The notes beneath the pieces are model-generated. The model ran no database searches. It saw only the letters and a program-made list of their open reading frames with translations, and had not been told where the DNA came from. The translations under genes were made by a program, and so were the position numbers. This document shows, piece by piece, positions 52,325-60,276 of a DNA stretch of 64,000 bases. The stretch lies in contig NZ_CP023699.1 of the NCBI RefSeq assembly GCF_008704495.1, positions 2,728,001-2,792,000 of the forward strand, given 5' to 3'. This stretch comes from Streptomyces kanamyceticus. Its GTDB lineage: Bacteria; Actinomycetota; Actinomycetes; Streptomycetales; Streptomycetaceae. Within the stretch, counting starts at the first letter, position 1, and each line of letters starts with the position of its first letter.

Positions 52325-53463
52325 CCCGGCACCCTCAGCGTCACCACGAAGCCCTCCTCGCCCGGCCCTGCCTGCAGGGATCCACCCAGCAGCTCGGCCC
52401 GCTCACGCATTCCCAGCAGACCGTACCCGGCCCCGGAGGCGGCGAGCTCCCCCGCAGGTCCACCCGAATCCCTTACCACCAGCCTCACTTCAGCCTCGCC
52501 ATACTCGAGACACACCTGCACCTTCGCGCCCGGAGCGTGCTTGCGCACGTTCGTCAGAGCCTCCTGCGCCACCCTGCGCACCGCCTGGGACGCCTCGGCC
52601 GGCAGCGGGCGCTGCTCTCCCGTCACGGTGACCGACGCGTGGTCCGTCGTGACCAGCTCGCGCAGGAAATCCTCGACCGGGGTCATCTCCCCGCGCAACG
52701 CGGAGAGCGCCTGTCTGGTCTCGGCAAGCCCCTCGCGGGCCATGGACCGCGCCGCCACCACACGGTCCAGGATCTGCTGCTTGGTCGCGTCCCTCTCGAT
52801 CAGCAGCCGGGCCGCCTCGAGGTGGACGAGCTGCGCGGAGAGACTGTGCGCGAGCACGTCGTGGATCTCGCGCGCGATCCGGGCCCGCTCGGCGAGCGCG
52901 GCCGACTCCGCCTCCGCGGCGCGCGCCGCCCGCTCCTGCGTCAGCAGGCGGTGGGCACTTCCCCGCGCCTCCGCGTCGAGCCTCAGGGTGTATCCGGCCA
53001 GCACGAGCCCTACGACGGTGAGTGCCGTGGTGAGCCAGCTGTCGTCGTTGTACGCGACGAACCCGGTCATCCCCACGAGCACACAGGGAGCACTGGCGAC
53101 CAGCGGCAGCCGTTCCAGTGCGGAGATGGCCGAGCCGCACCACAGCACCAGGGCGAGGAGCCTCCACTCACCGAGCTCCGCGGCGAGCGCGGACGCCAGG
53201 AGCAGCACCATCAACGCCAGCGACGGCCACAGCCGATGAGCGTACGAGATACGGAAGAACGCCCATCCGAAGAAGGTGACCGCCACGACCAGGGCCACCC
53301 CGGCCACCAAAGGCCAGCCCCGTTCCTTGTGGAACGCTTCCCACAGCAGGCTGCCGAGGATCGACACGCGCAGGACCCTGACGAACCACAGCCGGGCGAC
53401 ACTCATCCCCGCCCAGGTGAGTGCCTCCCTGGAAGGCCATCGCGTCCATCGGTCCCAGCTCAC
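52321..53463 (-). CDS. NarL-type sensor histidine kinase (HisKA_3)
   Basis: The 380-residue kinase has about five hydrophobic segments in its N-terminal half (SILGSLLWEAF, LVAGVALVVAVTFFGWAFF, LALMVLLLASALAAELGE, LLALVLWCGSAISAL, LTTALTVVGLVLAGYTL), then the HisKA_3 phosphoacceptor REIHDVLAHSLSAQLV and an ATPase domain (EALTNVRKHAPGAK, GAGYGLLGMRERAELLGG). The GTG start overlaps the stop of the DUF1453 gene (GTGA), and its own stop overlaps the regulator start. Three coupled genes thus make one operon. Confidence 0.9.
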   Translation of the reverse strand: MSWDRWTRWPSREALTWAGMSVARLWFVRVLRVSILGSLLWEAFHKERGWPLVAGVALVVAVTFFGWAFFRISYAHRLWPSLALMVLLLASALAAELGEWRLLALVLWCGSAISALERLPLVASAPCVLVGMTGFVAYNDDSWLTTALTVVGLVLAGYTLRLDAEARGSAHRLLTQERAARAAEAESAALAERARIAREIHDVLAHSLSAQLVHLEAARLLIERDATKQQILDRVVAARSMAREGLAETRQALSALRGEMTPVEDFLRELVTTDHASVTVTGEQRPLPAEASQAVRRVAQEALTNVRKHAPGAKVQVCLEYGEAEVRLVVRDSGGPAGELAASGAGYGLLGMRERAELLGGSLQAGPGEEGFVVTLRVPG

Positions 53464-53972
53464 ACAGGGTCCTTCCGCAGGGGTTCGTACGCCGCACCGG
53501 CAACACCGTACGTCCGGCGTCCGGCACCGGCCCGCTGCAGGAGCAACCCGCTGCGGACCAGCAGCGTGGCCGCCAGCGCCAGCATCAGAGTGGCGCTGCC
53601 CTGGCGCACATCCAGCACCGCGCCGAGCCCGAACAGACCGGCCCGCAGCCCGATCCCGACGGCCCAGACCAGCGCGGTGGCCTTGGTCCCCTTGCTCCAC
53701 GCGGTGCCGTCGGCCTCGGTCCAGACGTGCGAGGTGCGTGCCCAGCCGACGCCCATGGCCAGGCCGACGAGCAACTCCGCGACGAGCAGCGCCACGGACG
53801 CCGCCTGGTGATGGTGGTCGATCACGTCGGGCTCGCGGACTGCGAGGAAGACGAGGACCGCCGGTATGACCCACCAGCGCCGGTCCGTGCCGATCTGCTG
53901 CGCCTTGAACTGGCGCGCGATCACGAGCACCACAACGGCGCAGATCACCACAGCATTGGTGAGCCCGGACAT
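53460..53972 (-). CDS. DUF1453-like membrane protein
   Basis: The 170-residue protein, MSGLTNAVVICAVVVLVIAR..., has about four hydrophobic segments (VVICAVVVLVIA, WWVIPAVLVFLAV, VALLVAELLVGLAMGVGWAR, LVWAVGIGLRAGLFGLG and TLMLALAATLLVRSGLLLQ). The RQFKAQQIGTDRRWW and WTEADGTAW elements fit the DUF1453 family seen beside NarL-type kinases in Streptomyces. It is the first gene of the three-gene operon. The function is unknown. Confidence 0.82.
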   Translation of the reverse strand: MSGLTNAVVICAVVVLVIARQFKAQQIGTDRRWWVIPAVLVFLAVREPDVIDHHHQAASVALLVAELLVGLAMGVGWARTSHVWTEADGTAWSKGTKATALVWAVGIGLRAGLFGLGAVLDVRQGSATLMLALAATLLVRSGLLLQRAGAGRRTYGVAGAAYEPLRKDPV

Positions 53973-54267
53973 GTCAGCCTCCGCACGACGAGGAAGAGCG
54001 AGGCCGATCCGCGGAGGATCGACGCCTTCGACGCTACGGAAATTGCTTGGTCAGGAGATCGGCGCTGGGGTGGAACGTGGGTGGATCCGTGCGCTCCACC
54101 CGTGGGTGGAGCGCACGGTACGGGCTGCGCGGAGCCGCCGGATCGGAGCGGGCGGCGCCCACGTCGTACGCCGCACGGCGCCCACGTCGCGCACCGCCGA
54201 CGTCACCCACCAGCGACGCCACGCGCCGCCGATGTCGCGCTCCGACCCCCTCACGCGCCGCCCGCCC
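53973..54267. other. Repeat-rich gap between parE and the kinase operon
   Basis: It has no supported gene. It holds the 15-base-arm hairpin at 54087-54118, preceded by GTGGGTGGATCC and followed by two copies of GGCGCCCACGTCG about 22 bases apart, plus GCCGACGTCACCCACC. The promoter of the DUF1453 operon should lie in the low half. Confidence 0.6.
54087..54118. terminator. Terminator downstream of parE
   Basis: CCGTGCGCTCCACCC and its perfect complement are separated by two bases. The hairpin lies about 150 bases past the parE stop on the minus strand. Confidence 0.8.
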
Positions 54268-56391
54268 TCACGCGTCGATGCGCGACCGGTCCAGCGTCGC
54301 AGCGGACTTCGTGATGAATTCCTTGCGCGGGGCGACGTCGTTGCCCATCAGCAGATCGAAGACCTGCTCCGCGGAGTCCAGCTCGCCGATGTTGATCCGG
54401 CGCAGCGTGCGGTACCGCGGGTCCATCGTCGTCTCGGCCAGCTGGTCGGCGTCCATCTCACCCAGGCCCTTGTAACGCTGGATCGAGTCCTTGTACCGCA
54501 CGCCCTTGCGCTGGAACTCGAGCAGCGTCTCGCGCAGCTCGCGGTCGGAGTACGTGTAGATGTACTTGTCCTGGCCCTTCTTGGGCTGGACCAGCTCGAT
54601 GCGGTGCAGGGGCGGCACGGCCGCGAAGACCCGTCCCGCCTCCACCATCGGGCGCATGTACCGCTGGAAGAGGGTGAGCAGCAGGATGCGGATGTGCGCG
54701 CCGTCGACATCGGCGTCGACGAGCAAGATGATCTTGCCGTAGCGCGCCGCGTCGATGTCGAAGGTCCGGCCGGACCCCGCTCCTATGACCTGGATGATCG
54801 CGCCGCACTCGGCGTTCTTCAGCATGTCCGAAACGGATGCCTTCTGAACGTTGAGGATCTTGCCGCGGATCGGCAGCAGGGCCTGGAACTCGGAGTTCCG
54901 GGCCAGCTTGGCGGTGCCGAGCGCGGAGTCTCCCTCGACGATGAAGAGCTCGCTGCGCTCCACGTCGTCACTGCGGCAGTCGGCGAGCTTCGCGGGCAGC
55001 GAAGAGGACTCCAGAGCGGTCTTCCGGCGCTGGGCATCCTTGTGCTGGCGGGCCGCGATGCGTGTACGGGCCGCGGCGACGGCCTTCTCCATCACGGCGC
55101 GTGCCTGGGCCTTGGCGTCCCGCTTGGTGGAGGTCAGGAACGCCTTGAGCTCCTTGGCGATGACGTTGGCGACGATGCGGTTGGCCGCCGAGGTGCCGAG
55201 CACCTCCTTGGTCTGCCCCTCGAACTGCGGCTCGGCCAGCCGGACCGTGACCACGGCCGTGAGGCCCTCCAGGGCGTCGTCCTTGACGATGTCGTCCTCG
55301 GCCACGCGCAGCAGCTTCTGGCTGCGCAGCACCTCGTTCATCGTCTTGGTGAGCGAGCGCTCGAACCCGGTCACATGGGTGCCGCCCTTGGGCGTGGCGA
55401 TGATGTTGACGAAGGACCTGATCGTCGCGTCGTACCCGGTGCCCCAGCGCAGCGCCACGTCCACGGCGAGCTCACGGGTGACCTCGGTCGGCGTCATCTG
55501 GCCGTGCTCGTCGAGGACCGGCACCGTCTCCTTGAAGGTGCCCTGCCCGGACAAGCGGAGGACGTCGCACACGGCCTTGTCCTGGGCCAGGTACTCGCAG
55601 AACTCGCTGATGCCGCCATCGAAGCGGAAGGATTCCTCGCCCTTGGTGCCGCCCTCGCCGAGGCCGAACTCATCACGTACGACGATGGTCAGACCCGGCA
55701 CCAGGAAGGCGGTCTGCCGGGCCCGCTGGTGCAGATGCTCCAGCGACAGCTTCGCGTCCTTCAGGAAGATCTGGCGGTCGGCCCAGTACCGCACCCGCGT
55801 ACCGGAGCGGGTCTTGGGGATCTTCTTGACCTTGCTCAGCGTGGCCGACGAGTCGAAGGCGGCGTCGGGCCCCGGCTTGGCGAAGGCACCCGGGACACCA
55901 CGCCGGAAGCTGATCGCATGGGTGTGACCGGCACGGTCCACCTCGACGTCGAGGCGGGCGGAGAGCGCGTTCACCACGGAGGCGCCCACGCCGTGCAGAC
56001 CGCCGGAGGCCGCGTACGAGCCACCGCCGAACTTTCCGCCCGCGTGCAGCTTGGTCATGACGACCTCGACTCCGGAGAGGCCGGTCTTGGGCTCGACATC
56101 CACCGGGATGCCTCGACCGTTGTCCCGGACCTCTACGGAGGCGTCGTCGTGGAGGATGACCTCGATGTGGTCGCAGTACCCGCCCAGGGCCTCGTCGACG
56201 GAGTTGTCGATGATCTCCCAGAGGCAGTGCATGAGGCCGCGACTGTCCGTCGACCCGATGTACATGCCCGGACGCTTGCGGACGGCCTCGAGTCCCTCCA
56301 GGACGAGCAGGTGCCGCGCGGTGTAGTTGGAACCGTCCCGGTCTGCTCCGGTCAGCAACGCTGTGGACGGCACGGACGTCTCGGCGGTCAC
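54268..56391 (-). CDS. parE: DNA topoisomerase IV subunit B
   Basis: The 707-residue ATPase subunit pairs with ParC (37283-39736). It has the GHKL ATP site (IIDNSVDEALGG, DNGRGIPVDVEPKTG, GGLHGVGASVVNALS), a transducer domain (GTHVTGFERSLT), a TOPRIM domain (VEGDSALGTAKLARNSEFQ, LLVDADVDGAHIRILLLTL) and the C-terminal PMVEAGRVFAAVPPLHRIEL and YKGLGEMDADQL stretches. The length fits ParE rather than a longer GyrB. It lies about 440 bases from the divergent DUF7455 gene, with the promoter in that gap. Confidence 0.94.
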   Translation of the reverse strand: MTAETSVPSTALLTGADRDGSNYTARHLLVLEGLEAVRKRPGMYIGSTDSRGLMHCLWEIIDNSVDEALGGYCDHIEVILHDDASVEVRDNGRGIPVDVEPKTGLSGVEVVMTKLHAGGKFGGGSYAASGGLHGVGASVVNALSARLDVEVDRAGHTHAISFRRGVPGAFAKPGPDAAFDSSATLSKVKKIPKTRSGTRVRYWADRQIFLKDAKLSLEHLHQRARQTAFLVPGLTIVVRDEFGLGEGGTKGEESFRFDGGISEFCEYLAQDKAVCDVLRLSGQGTFKETVPVLDEHGQMTPTEVTRELAVDVALRWGTGYDATIRSFVNIIATPKGGTHVTGFERSLTKTMNEVLRSQKLLRVAEDDIVKDDALEGLTAVVTVRLAEPQFEGQTKEVLGTSAANRIVANVIAKELKAFLTSTKRDAKAQARAVMEKAVAAARTRIAARQHKDAQRRKTALESSSLPAKLADCRSDDVERSELFIVEGDSALGTAKLARNSEFQALLPIRGKILNVQKASVSDMLKNAECGAIIQVIGAGSGRTFDIDAARYGKIILLVDADVDGAHIRILLLTLFQRYMRPMVEAGRVFAAVPPLHRIELVQPKKGQDKYIYTYSDRELRETLLEFQRKGVRYKDSIQRYKGLGEMDADQLAETTMDPRYRTLRRINIGELDSAEQVFDLLMGNDVAPRKEFITKSAATLDRSRIDA

Positions 56392-56832
56392 GCGGTTCGC
56401 TCCTCGCTGAATTTCAAAGGGAGTCCTTTGGGGTAAGGACGCGGCTTCGGTTGCCCGTCAGAGGGTACCGATGCCTGGTAGAGCCGTTGCTACGCCACCC
56501 TCGTCTCAACTCAGACTAGTCCAGACTCGCATGCATGTTCGATCCCTCAATGGAGTGAAGCGCACGTCACGTTCCCTTCGAGGCATGAACCATTTAGGCT
56601 CCGGGCACGTCCTCATGAACAACCGGCAAGCCAGCCGGGGAGGACCCGACCTGTACACCAGCGCGAAACCGTAAGACACGTAAGAGACGCAATACGGCAC
56701 ATTCGCCGCCAACCGGCAACGGACAACCTCCTCGAAAAGAAACTTCGAGGAAAAGCCACGAGCGGGAACGTTTTCGGCCTGGTTGGATGTTGACCCTGGT
56801 ACGACAGCTCGTCGAGCTAGAGAAGAGGCGAC
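56392..56832. other. Divergent region between parE and the DUF7455 gene
   Basis: No gene is supported in these 441 bases. It is less GC-rich than average. A dyad TCCTCGAA-N7-TTCGAGGA lies at 56729-56751, about 80 bases upstream of the DUF7455 start. GTTGACC at 56788-56794 may be a -35 element for that gene. In S. coelicolor hrdB is adjacent to this gene set. Confidence 0.55.
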
Positions 56833-57063
56833 GTGACTACTGTTCTGACCCCCGCGAGCCCCCTGACGGCCGCTGATCGCTGCGACCGCTGCGGCGCCCA
56901 GGCATACCTGCGCGTCGTCCTGTTGAGCGGCGGTGAACTGCTCTTCTGCGCCCACCATGGCCGCAAGTTCGAGCCGGAACTCAAGAAGATCGCCGCTGAG
57001 ATACAGGATGAGACGGAGCGACTGACCGCCGTTCCCGAAAGCGCCACCGAAGAGGAACGCTGA
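56833..57063 (+). CDS. DUF7455 zinc-ribbon-like protein
   Basis: The 76-residue protein reads MTTVLTPASPLTAADRCDRC, followed by GAQAYLRVVLLSGGELLFCAHHGRKFEPELKKIA. The CDRC and CAHH pairs should bind one zinc ion. It is a small conserved actinobacterial family (DUF7455) usually found beside hrdB and parE; its role is not established. The GTG start is preceded by GAGGCGAC. A perfect hairpin terminator follows at 57110-57147. Confidence 0.88.
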   Translation: MTTVLTPASPLTAADRCDRCGAQAYLRVVLLSGGELLFCAHHGRKFEPELKKIAAEIQDETERLTAVPESATEEER

Positions 57064-57109
57064 CACCTCGCATCCACGACGAGCCAGCACCGGCACACAG
57101 GCCGGCGAA

Positions 57110-57147
57110 CGGGCGGCCGCCTCCCACCACACGGGGGCGGCCGCCCG
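57110..57147. terminator. Terminator after the DUF7455 gene
   Basis: CGGGCGGCCGCC and its complement GGCGGCCGCCCG flank a 14-base loop 47 bases past the stop codon. It may also serve the convergent trypsin-like protease gene. Confidence 0.85.
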
Positions 57148-57236
57148 CTCTCGTTACGCGGGCGCCCAGGCGCCTTCTCGGACCCCTGAGGCCCGACCTT
57201 CCGGCCGGGTCCGGGCACTTCCGGGCACAGGCACCC

Positions 57237-58067
57237 TCAGCCGCGCCCGCGCATCACTCCGGCGACACCCGAGAGCCGCGTGTAGACGCCCGGGCTCCCG
57301 GCCCGCCCGCAGCCACTCCCCCAGGACACCAGTCCGATCAGTCGCCCGTGCGCGACGAGCGGCCCTCCGCTGTCCCCCTGGCAGGCGTCGCGCCGACCGT
57401 CCAGCTCGCCCGCGCACACCATGGTCGCGGCCGTGTACGTTCCGTCAACGCTGCCCGGATACGCCTTCTCGCACACGGCGTCGGCGAGCACCTGAACGCG
57501 CGCCGAGTGGAGCGTACGGGCGTAAGTCCCCGACCCGGTGGTGTCTCCCCAGCCGTAGACGGCGGCAGCGGTACCCGCCTCGTACGCCGGATCCCCCTGC
57601 CCGGCCACGGGGATCGCAGACCCCTTGGGCAACGGCTCGGCCAGGGTCAGTACCGCTACGTCACCGGAGTTCGTGTAGCTGTCGTACTCCGGATTGATCC
57701 AGACTCGGCGCACCGGAATCTCCGCTCCGTCGGCCGCCCGCAGGTCACCGCGGCCCGCGATGACCTTCAGGTCCTCGACGTCGCTCAGCGGCACTCCGAG
57801 CACGTCCCGGCCCATACAGTGCGCGGCGGTCAGGACCGTTGTGCGCCCGATCACCACACCGCCGCAGAACTGCCCCGACCGGGTACCGCCGAACCGGTCA
57901 CGGCTGGAGAGCGCCACGGCCCACGGACTGTCGGAAGCCCGCACCGGGCCGCCCCCGATGACCACACTGTCGGCTGACGCGGGGATCGGGGAAACCAGCG
58001 GCAGCGCGGCGGCAGCGGCCATCAGGGCCAGTGCCCCCGTCCACACTCGGGCGAAGGGACGACGCAT
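57237..58067 (-). CDS. Secreted trypsin-like serine protease (S1A)
   Basis: The 276-residue protein has a signal peptide (WTGALALMAAAAALPLVS, cleavage near ASA-DS), a short activation segment ending SVVIGGG, and the chymotrypsin fold. The catalytic triad is visible: His in LTAAHCMG, Asp in NSGDVAVLTL, Ser in CQGDSGGPLV; the S1 pocket Asp (RRDACQGDSGG) indicates cleavage after Arg/Lys. The start ATG is preceded by GAGGAGA. An inverted repeat ACTCTGGGT-N11-ACCCAGAGT (58079-58107) lies just upstream of the start and may regulate it. Confidence 0.93.
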   Translation of the reverse strand: MRRPFARVWTGALALMAAAAALPLVSPIPASADSVVIGGGPVRASDSPWAVALSSRDRFGGTRSGQFCGGVVIGRTTVLTAAHCMGRDVLGVPLSDVEDLKVIAGRGDLRAADGAEIPVRRVWINPEYDSYTNSGDVAVLTLAEPLPKGSAIPVAGQGDPAYEAGTAAAVYGWGDTTGSGTYARTLHSARVQVLADAVCEKAYPGSVDGTYTAATMVCAGELDGRRDACQGDSGGPLVAHGRLIGLVSWGSGCGRAGSPGVYTRLSGVAGVMRGRG

Positions 58068-58078
58068 GCGATCTCCTC

Positions 58079-58107
58079 ACTCTGGGTTGCCATTGCGTAC
58101 CCAGAGT
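58079..58107. promoter_or_regulatory. Inverted repeat in the trypsin-like gene leader
   Basis: ACTCTGGGT and ACCCAGAGT are separated by 11 bases, 12 bases before the start codon (minus strand), overlapping the expected ribosome-binding region. It could be an operator or an RNA hairpin controlling translation. Confidence 0.6.
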
Positions 58108-58138
58108 CATCCAGTGCAGCACACCGCGCACCCTCGCG

Positions 58139-58181
58139 CGAAAGGCCCGAAGTCTCGTGTCTGGAGACTTCGGGCCTTTCG
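58139..58181. terminator. Strong terminator, interpreted as the hrdB terminator
   Basis: CGAAAGGCCCGAAGTCTC and its perfect complement flank a seven-base loop. It lies between the trypsin-like gene start and the short hrdB 3' end at 58208, oriented as the end of a minus-strand transcript. Confidence 0.88.
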
Positions 58182-58207
58182 TGGAGCGCACGGGCTACTC
58201 TCGCCGC

Positions 58208-58228
58208 CTAGTCGAGGTAGTCGCGCAG
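58208..58228 (-). other. 3' end of hrdB left at an element junction (putative attachment site)
   Basis: On the minus strand, CTGCGCGACTACCTCGACTA + G encodes LRDYLD-stop, the C-terminus of the Streptomyces principal sigma factor HrdB (...SRSQVLRDYLD). Immediately upstream (towards higher coordinates) the sequence no longer matches hrdB coding. The hrdB-like terminator follows in the right place. The simplest reading is that a mobile element recombined at the last codons of hrdB, leaving this copy of the att core; the intact gene should be at the other end of the element. Confidence 0.72.
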
Positions 58229-58339
58229 TATGAACGTCTAAGCGCTGTGCTTGACCTGCGTAAACGCTGGTCAGCCGTGAGCGTGAGGCGCGAAATATCC
58301 TCGACTGAGAGCCTGCTCATCAAGGCGTCGCGCACCCCC

Positions 58340-58368
58340 TTGACACCACGGCCATCGAGGCGGATACC
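58340..58368 (+). promoter_or_regulatory. Possible promoter of the 165-residue protein gene
   Basis: TTGACA at 58340-58345 is followed after 17 bases by GATACC, a modest match to a -10 box, about 80 bases upstream of the ATG at 58450. Confidence 0.4.
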
Positions 58369-58449
58369 GGAGGCACAAGACGGCGCCGCCGGGTGTCCTA
58401 CCACCCGACAGCGCCTTGGTCATCACCTGACGGAAGCAGGCGACAACCC

Positions 58450-58947
58450 ATGGCTGACTTTAGCGATGCCCCGGACCCTGGCAAGGGCCCGGATGACGCC
58501 GACCAGTGGGCCCGCGACATGGTGCGCGGCCTGCCCCCGATGCGCCGCGAGGACATCGAGTCCCTGGAGTGCCTCCGCACCCTCCTGCGGGGCACCAAGC
58601 CCGCTCCGGAGCCCTTCCCGGAGATCCCCGAGGAACTGCTGCTCCTCGCCGGATCGGAGGAGATCCCGGACGGCGCCAAGAGCACCGTCCTCGGAGTGCT
58701 CTTCGCCAGCGCGTTCGCGTACGCCGTCGCCACGGCGGACACCGACCAGGCGCGTGCGGAGCTGCTGGAACGCACCCTCGGGGTGCGGCTGACACACGCG
58801 CTGGCCTCCCTCGTGCTCGACTACGAAGCCCGCGTCCTCGGCCAGGATCCTGGCGCCGTCACCCTGGCCGACTGCGGCAGGACGGCCGTCACGGTCATGT
58901 ACGAGGTCGCCGTCCGCGACGGCTGGACCGAAAGGAAGACGTCATGA
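58450..58947 (+). CDS. Element protein of unknown function, 165 residues
   Basis: The acidic product, MADFSDAPDPGKGPDDADQW..., has no signal peptide. A mildly hydrophobic stretch (TVLGVLFASAFAYAVATADT) is probably a buried helix. I do not recognise a family. The codon use is normal for a Streptomyces gene. Its stop overlaps the start of the 30-residue ORF (ATGA), so the two are translated together. It is the first gene after the attachment site. Confidence 0.8.
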   Translation: MADFSDAPDPGKGPDDADQWARDMVRGLPPMRREDIESLECLRTLLRGTKPAPEPFPEIPEELLLLAGSEEIPDGAKSTVLGVLFASAFAYAVATADTDQARAELLERTLGVRLTHALASLVLDYEARVLGQDPGAVTLADCGRTAVTVMYEVAVRDGWTERKTS

Positions 58948-59036
58948 TCCTCATCGAGATCTTCCGCACGATGTGGGGGCACTGGTACGCGCTCGTGCCC
59001 GCCGTCCTCGCCCTCGGTGCGGGCGTCCAGGACTGA
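58944..59036 (+). CDS. 30-residue hydrophobic peptide
   Basis: The product MILIEIFRTMWGHWYALVPA (then VLALGAGVQD) is short and hydrophobic, possibly a small membrane peptide. The ATGA overlap with the upstream gene and the terminator directly downstream support translation, but with no known homolog the call is tentative. Confidence 0.5.
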   Translation: MILIEIFRTMWGHWYALVPAVLALGAGVQD

Positions 59037-59050
59037 CCCCGCATACCACC

Positions 59051-59084
59051 GCGCCCCCGCCTCGTACGACAGAGGCGGGGGCGC
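59051..59084. terminator. Terminator, copy 1 of a duplicated hairpin
   Basis: GCGCCCCCGCCTC and GAGGCGGGGGCGC form a perfect 13-base stem around TCGTACGACA. A nearly identical hairpin recurs at 59633-59666. Confidence 0.85.
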
Positions 59085-59093
59085 TTCTCGTCC

Positions 59094-59495
59094 TCAGACG
59101 ACGGGCAGCCCTCCGGTGCCCTTCTGGGGAAGTCGGCCATGCCGCCGCCCCTGGGAATCCTGACTGCGCGCCGCAGGGCGGTGACGGCGGCCCTGCGGCC
59201 CTGCGCGGTCCTCCTGGACAACACCCCCGAGGGGCGCGTCCAGCACCTGCGCGGTCCGGGCGAACTGCTCGAAGGGGACCTTGAGCGCCTGCGCGTAGAT
59301 CGCCAGCCACTCGTGCGGGATACGTGCGCCCCGCTCCCACAGTGCGATCTTGAAGCGGCACACCTGCCACCGTCTGCCCGACAGGGCGAACATGATCTGT
59401 GCCAGCTGCCGCTGGGTCAGGCCCGCGCGCACACGCCAGCCCGCCAAGTTCGCGCCGAACCGCTGCCGCCTCTGGGAGTTGCCCCGCCTGGTCAT
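59094..59495 (-). CDS. XRE-family DNA-binding protein
   Basis: The 133-residue product has an XRE helix-turn-helix (FGANLAGWRVRAGLTQRQLAQIMFALSGRRW...) with the recognition region CRFKIALWERGARIPHEWLA. The C-terminal 50 residues are Arg/Gly-rich and look disordered. No Shine-Dalgarno is visible before the ATG at 59495. The palindrome GCCCAG-TC-CTGGGC at 59507-59520 lies just upstream, so it may be autoregulated, like a phage repressor. Confidence 0.8.
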   Translation of the reverse strand: MTRRGNSQRRQRFGANLAGWRVRAGLTQRQLAQIMFALSGRRWQVCRFKIALWERGARIPHEWLAIYAQALKVPFEQFARTAQVLDAPLGGVVQEDRAGPQGRRHRPAARSQDSQGRRHGRLPQKGTGGLPVV

Positions 59496-59506
59496 GTCAT
59501 AAGTAT

Positions 59507-59520
59507 GCCCAGTCCTGGGC
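59507..59520. promoter_or_regulatory. Operator-like palindrome upstream of the XRE gene
   Basis: GCCCAG-TC-CTGGGC is a perfect palindrome 12 bases upstream of the XRE start codon. A second dyad CTTGA-N13-TCAAG lies at 59543-59565 in the same AT-richer stretch. Confidence 0.6.
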
Positions 59521-59632
59521 TATTTGATGAGGTATGGAGTACCTTGAAATGGCATATGTCTCAAGTGCAGAAGCGGTCCCGTCCGGGTCACACCGGGCGG
59601 GGCCTTCCTTGTTTCAGGCCCTGGACACCACC

Positions 59633-59666
59633 GCGCCCCCGCCTCTGTCGTACGAGGCGGGGGCGC
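59633..59666. terminator. Terminator, copy 2 of a duplicated hairpin
   Basis: The same 13-base stem as at 59051-59084, with the loop TGTCGTAC in place of GTACGACA. The flank CACCGCGCCCCCGCCTC is also shared. It indicates local duplication inside the element. Confidence 0.85.
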
Positions 59667-59712
59667 TTCCTGCCCGGTCCGGCCCGACATGGGGAGTGAC
59701 CGGACCGGGGGC

Positions 59713-59919
59713 CTAGTGCTCACTCCACGGGCGCCCCGGCATCGTCGGGATGACCGTCCGGCCGCCATGCCGACAGCCGTGGTCACAGCGGTACACGAAG
59801 ATCGGCGGCTCGCAGGGCGGCCGCTTGCCGGGCGCGTACACCGGGACGTTGTCGCCGGGGCAGAGGCTGCACAGCCCCATCTCGCACTCGGGACTCAGCT
59901 CCTGCACCTTGGTCGTCAT
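59713..59919 (-). CDS. Small Cys/His-rich protein (68 residues)
   Basis: The product MTTKVQELSPECEMGLCSLC continues with PPCEPPIFVYRCDHGCRHGG. Eight Cys/His residues in spaced pairs suggest a zinc-binding fold. It is coupled to the upstream 70-residue gene by ATGA overlap. I do not recognise the family; similar small proteins accompany XRE regulators in Streptomyces accessory regions. Confidence 0.75.
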   Translation of the reverse strand: MTTKVQELSPECEMGLCSLCPGDNVPVYAPGKRPPCEPPIFVYRCDHGCRHGGRTVIPTMPGRPWSEH

Positions 59920-60128
59920 CGCCGCGCCCGCTTCCGGACGCAGTCCGGGCAGGAGCACGGCGGGTAGCGGCACGCGGACGACGATGACACCGCGTCCGTG
60001 CAGTCGACGCGCCGCGTGCCGGTGTCCGAGGTGACCGTCCCGTACCGGTCGACGACGTAGATCCTCAGCGTCATGGCGCTTCCAGCACCCACTTCAGCAA
60101 CGCCGTCCTGGGTCGTACTGTCAGCCAT
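59916..60128 (-). CDS. Small protein with Cys/Arg-rich tail (70 residues)
   Basis: The product MADSTTQDGVAEVGAGSAMT, then LRIYVVDRYGTVTSDTGTRRVD, ends CRYPPCSCPDCVRKRARR. The CxCPDC tail could bind metal. The ATG at 60128 is preceded by CAGG; an internal ATG at 60074 is another possible start. It is divergent from the XRE-TPR regulator at 60277 and coupled to the 68-residue gene. Confidence 0.72.
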   Translation of the reverse strand: MADSTTQDGVAEVGAGSAMTLRIYVVDRYGTVTSDTGTRRVDCTDAVSSSSACRYPPCSCPDCVRKRARR

Positions 60129-60276
60129 GTCGCCTGCTTTCTCAGGTGGCCACGCCTCGGGACCGTTCGCGCGGTCGCCGAGGCTCCTTGCTTCATCGAA
60201 CTCCCGATATCGATCGTGGAAAGGAGCCAGCCGGGGGGCCAACGGGGGGCCAGACTGTGAGCGAGAGGGGGCCAGC

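Noticed and set aside
53866..56436. An 856-codon plus-strand frame opposite parE
   Set aside because: parE on the minus strand has all GHKL and TOPRIM motifs; the opposite frame has none.
58195..58404. A 69-codon minus-strand frame that crosses the hrdB remnant
   Set aside because: It reads through the attachment core in a frame different from LRDYLD and has no supporting motif or clear ribosome site, though it cannot be excluded as an element gene.
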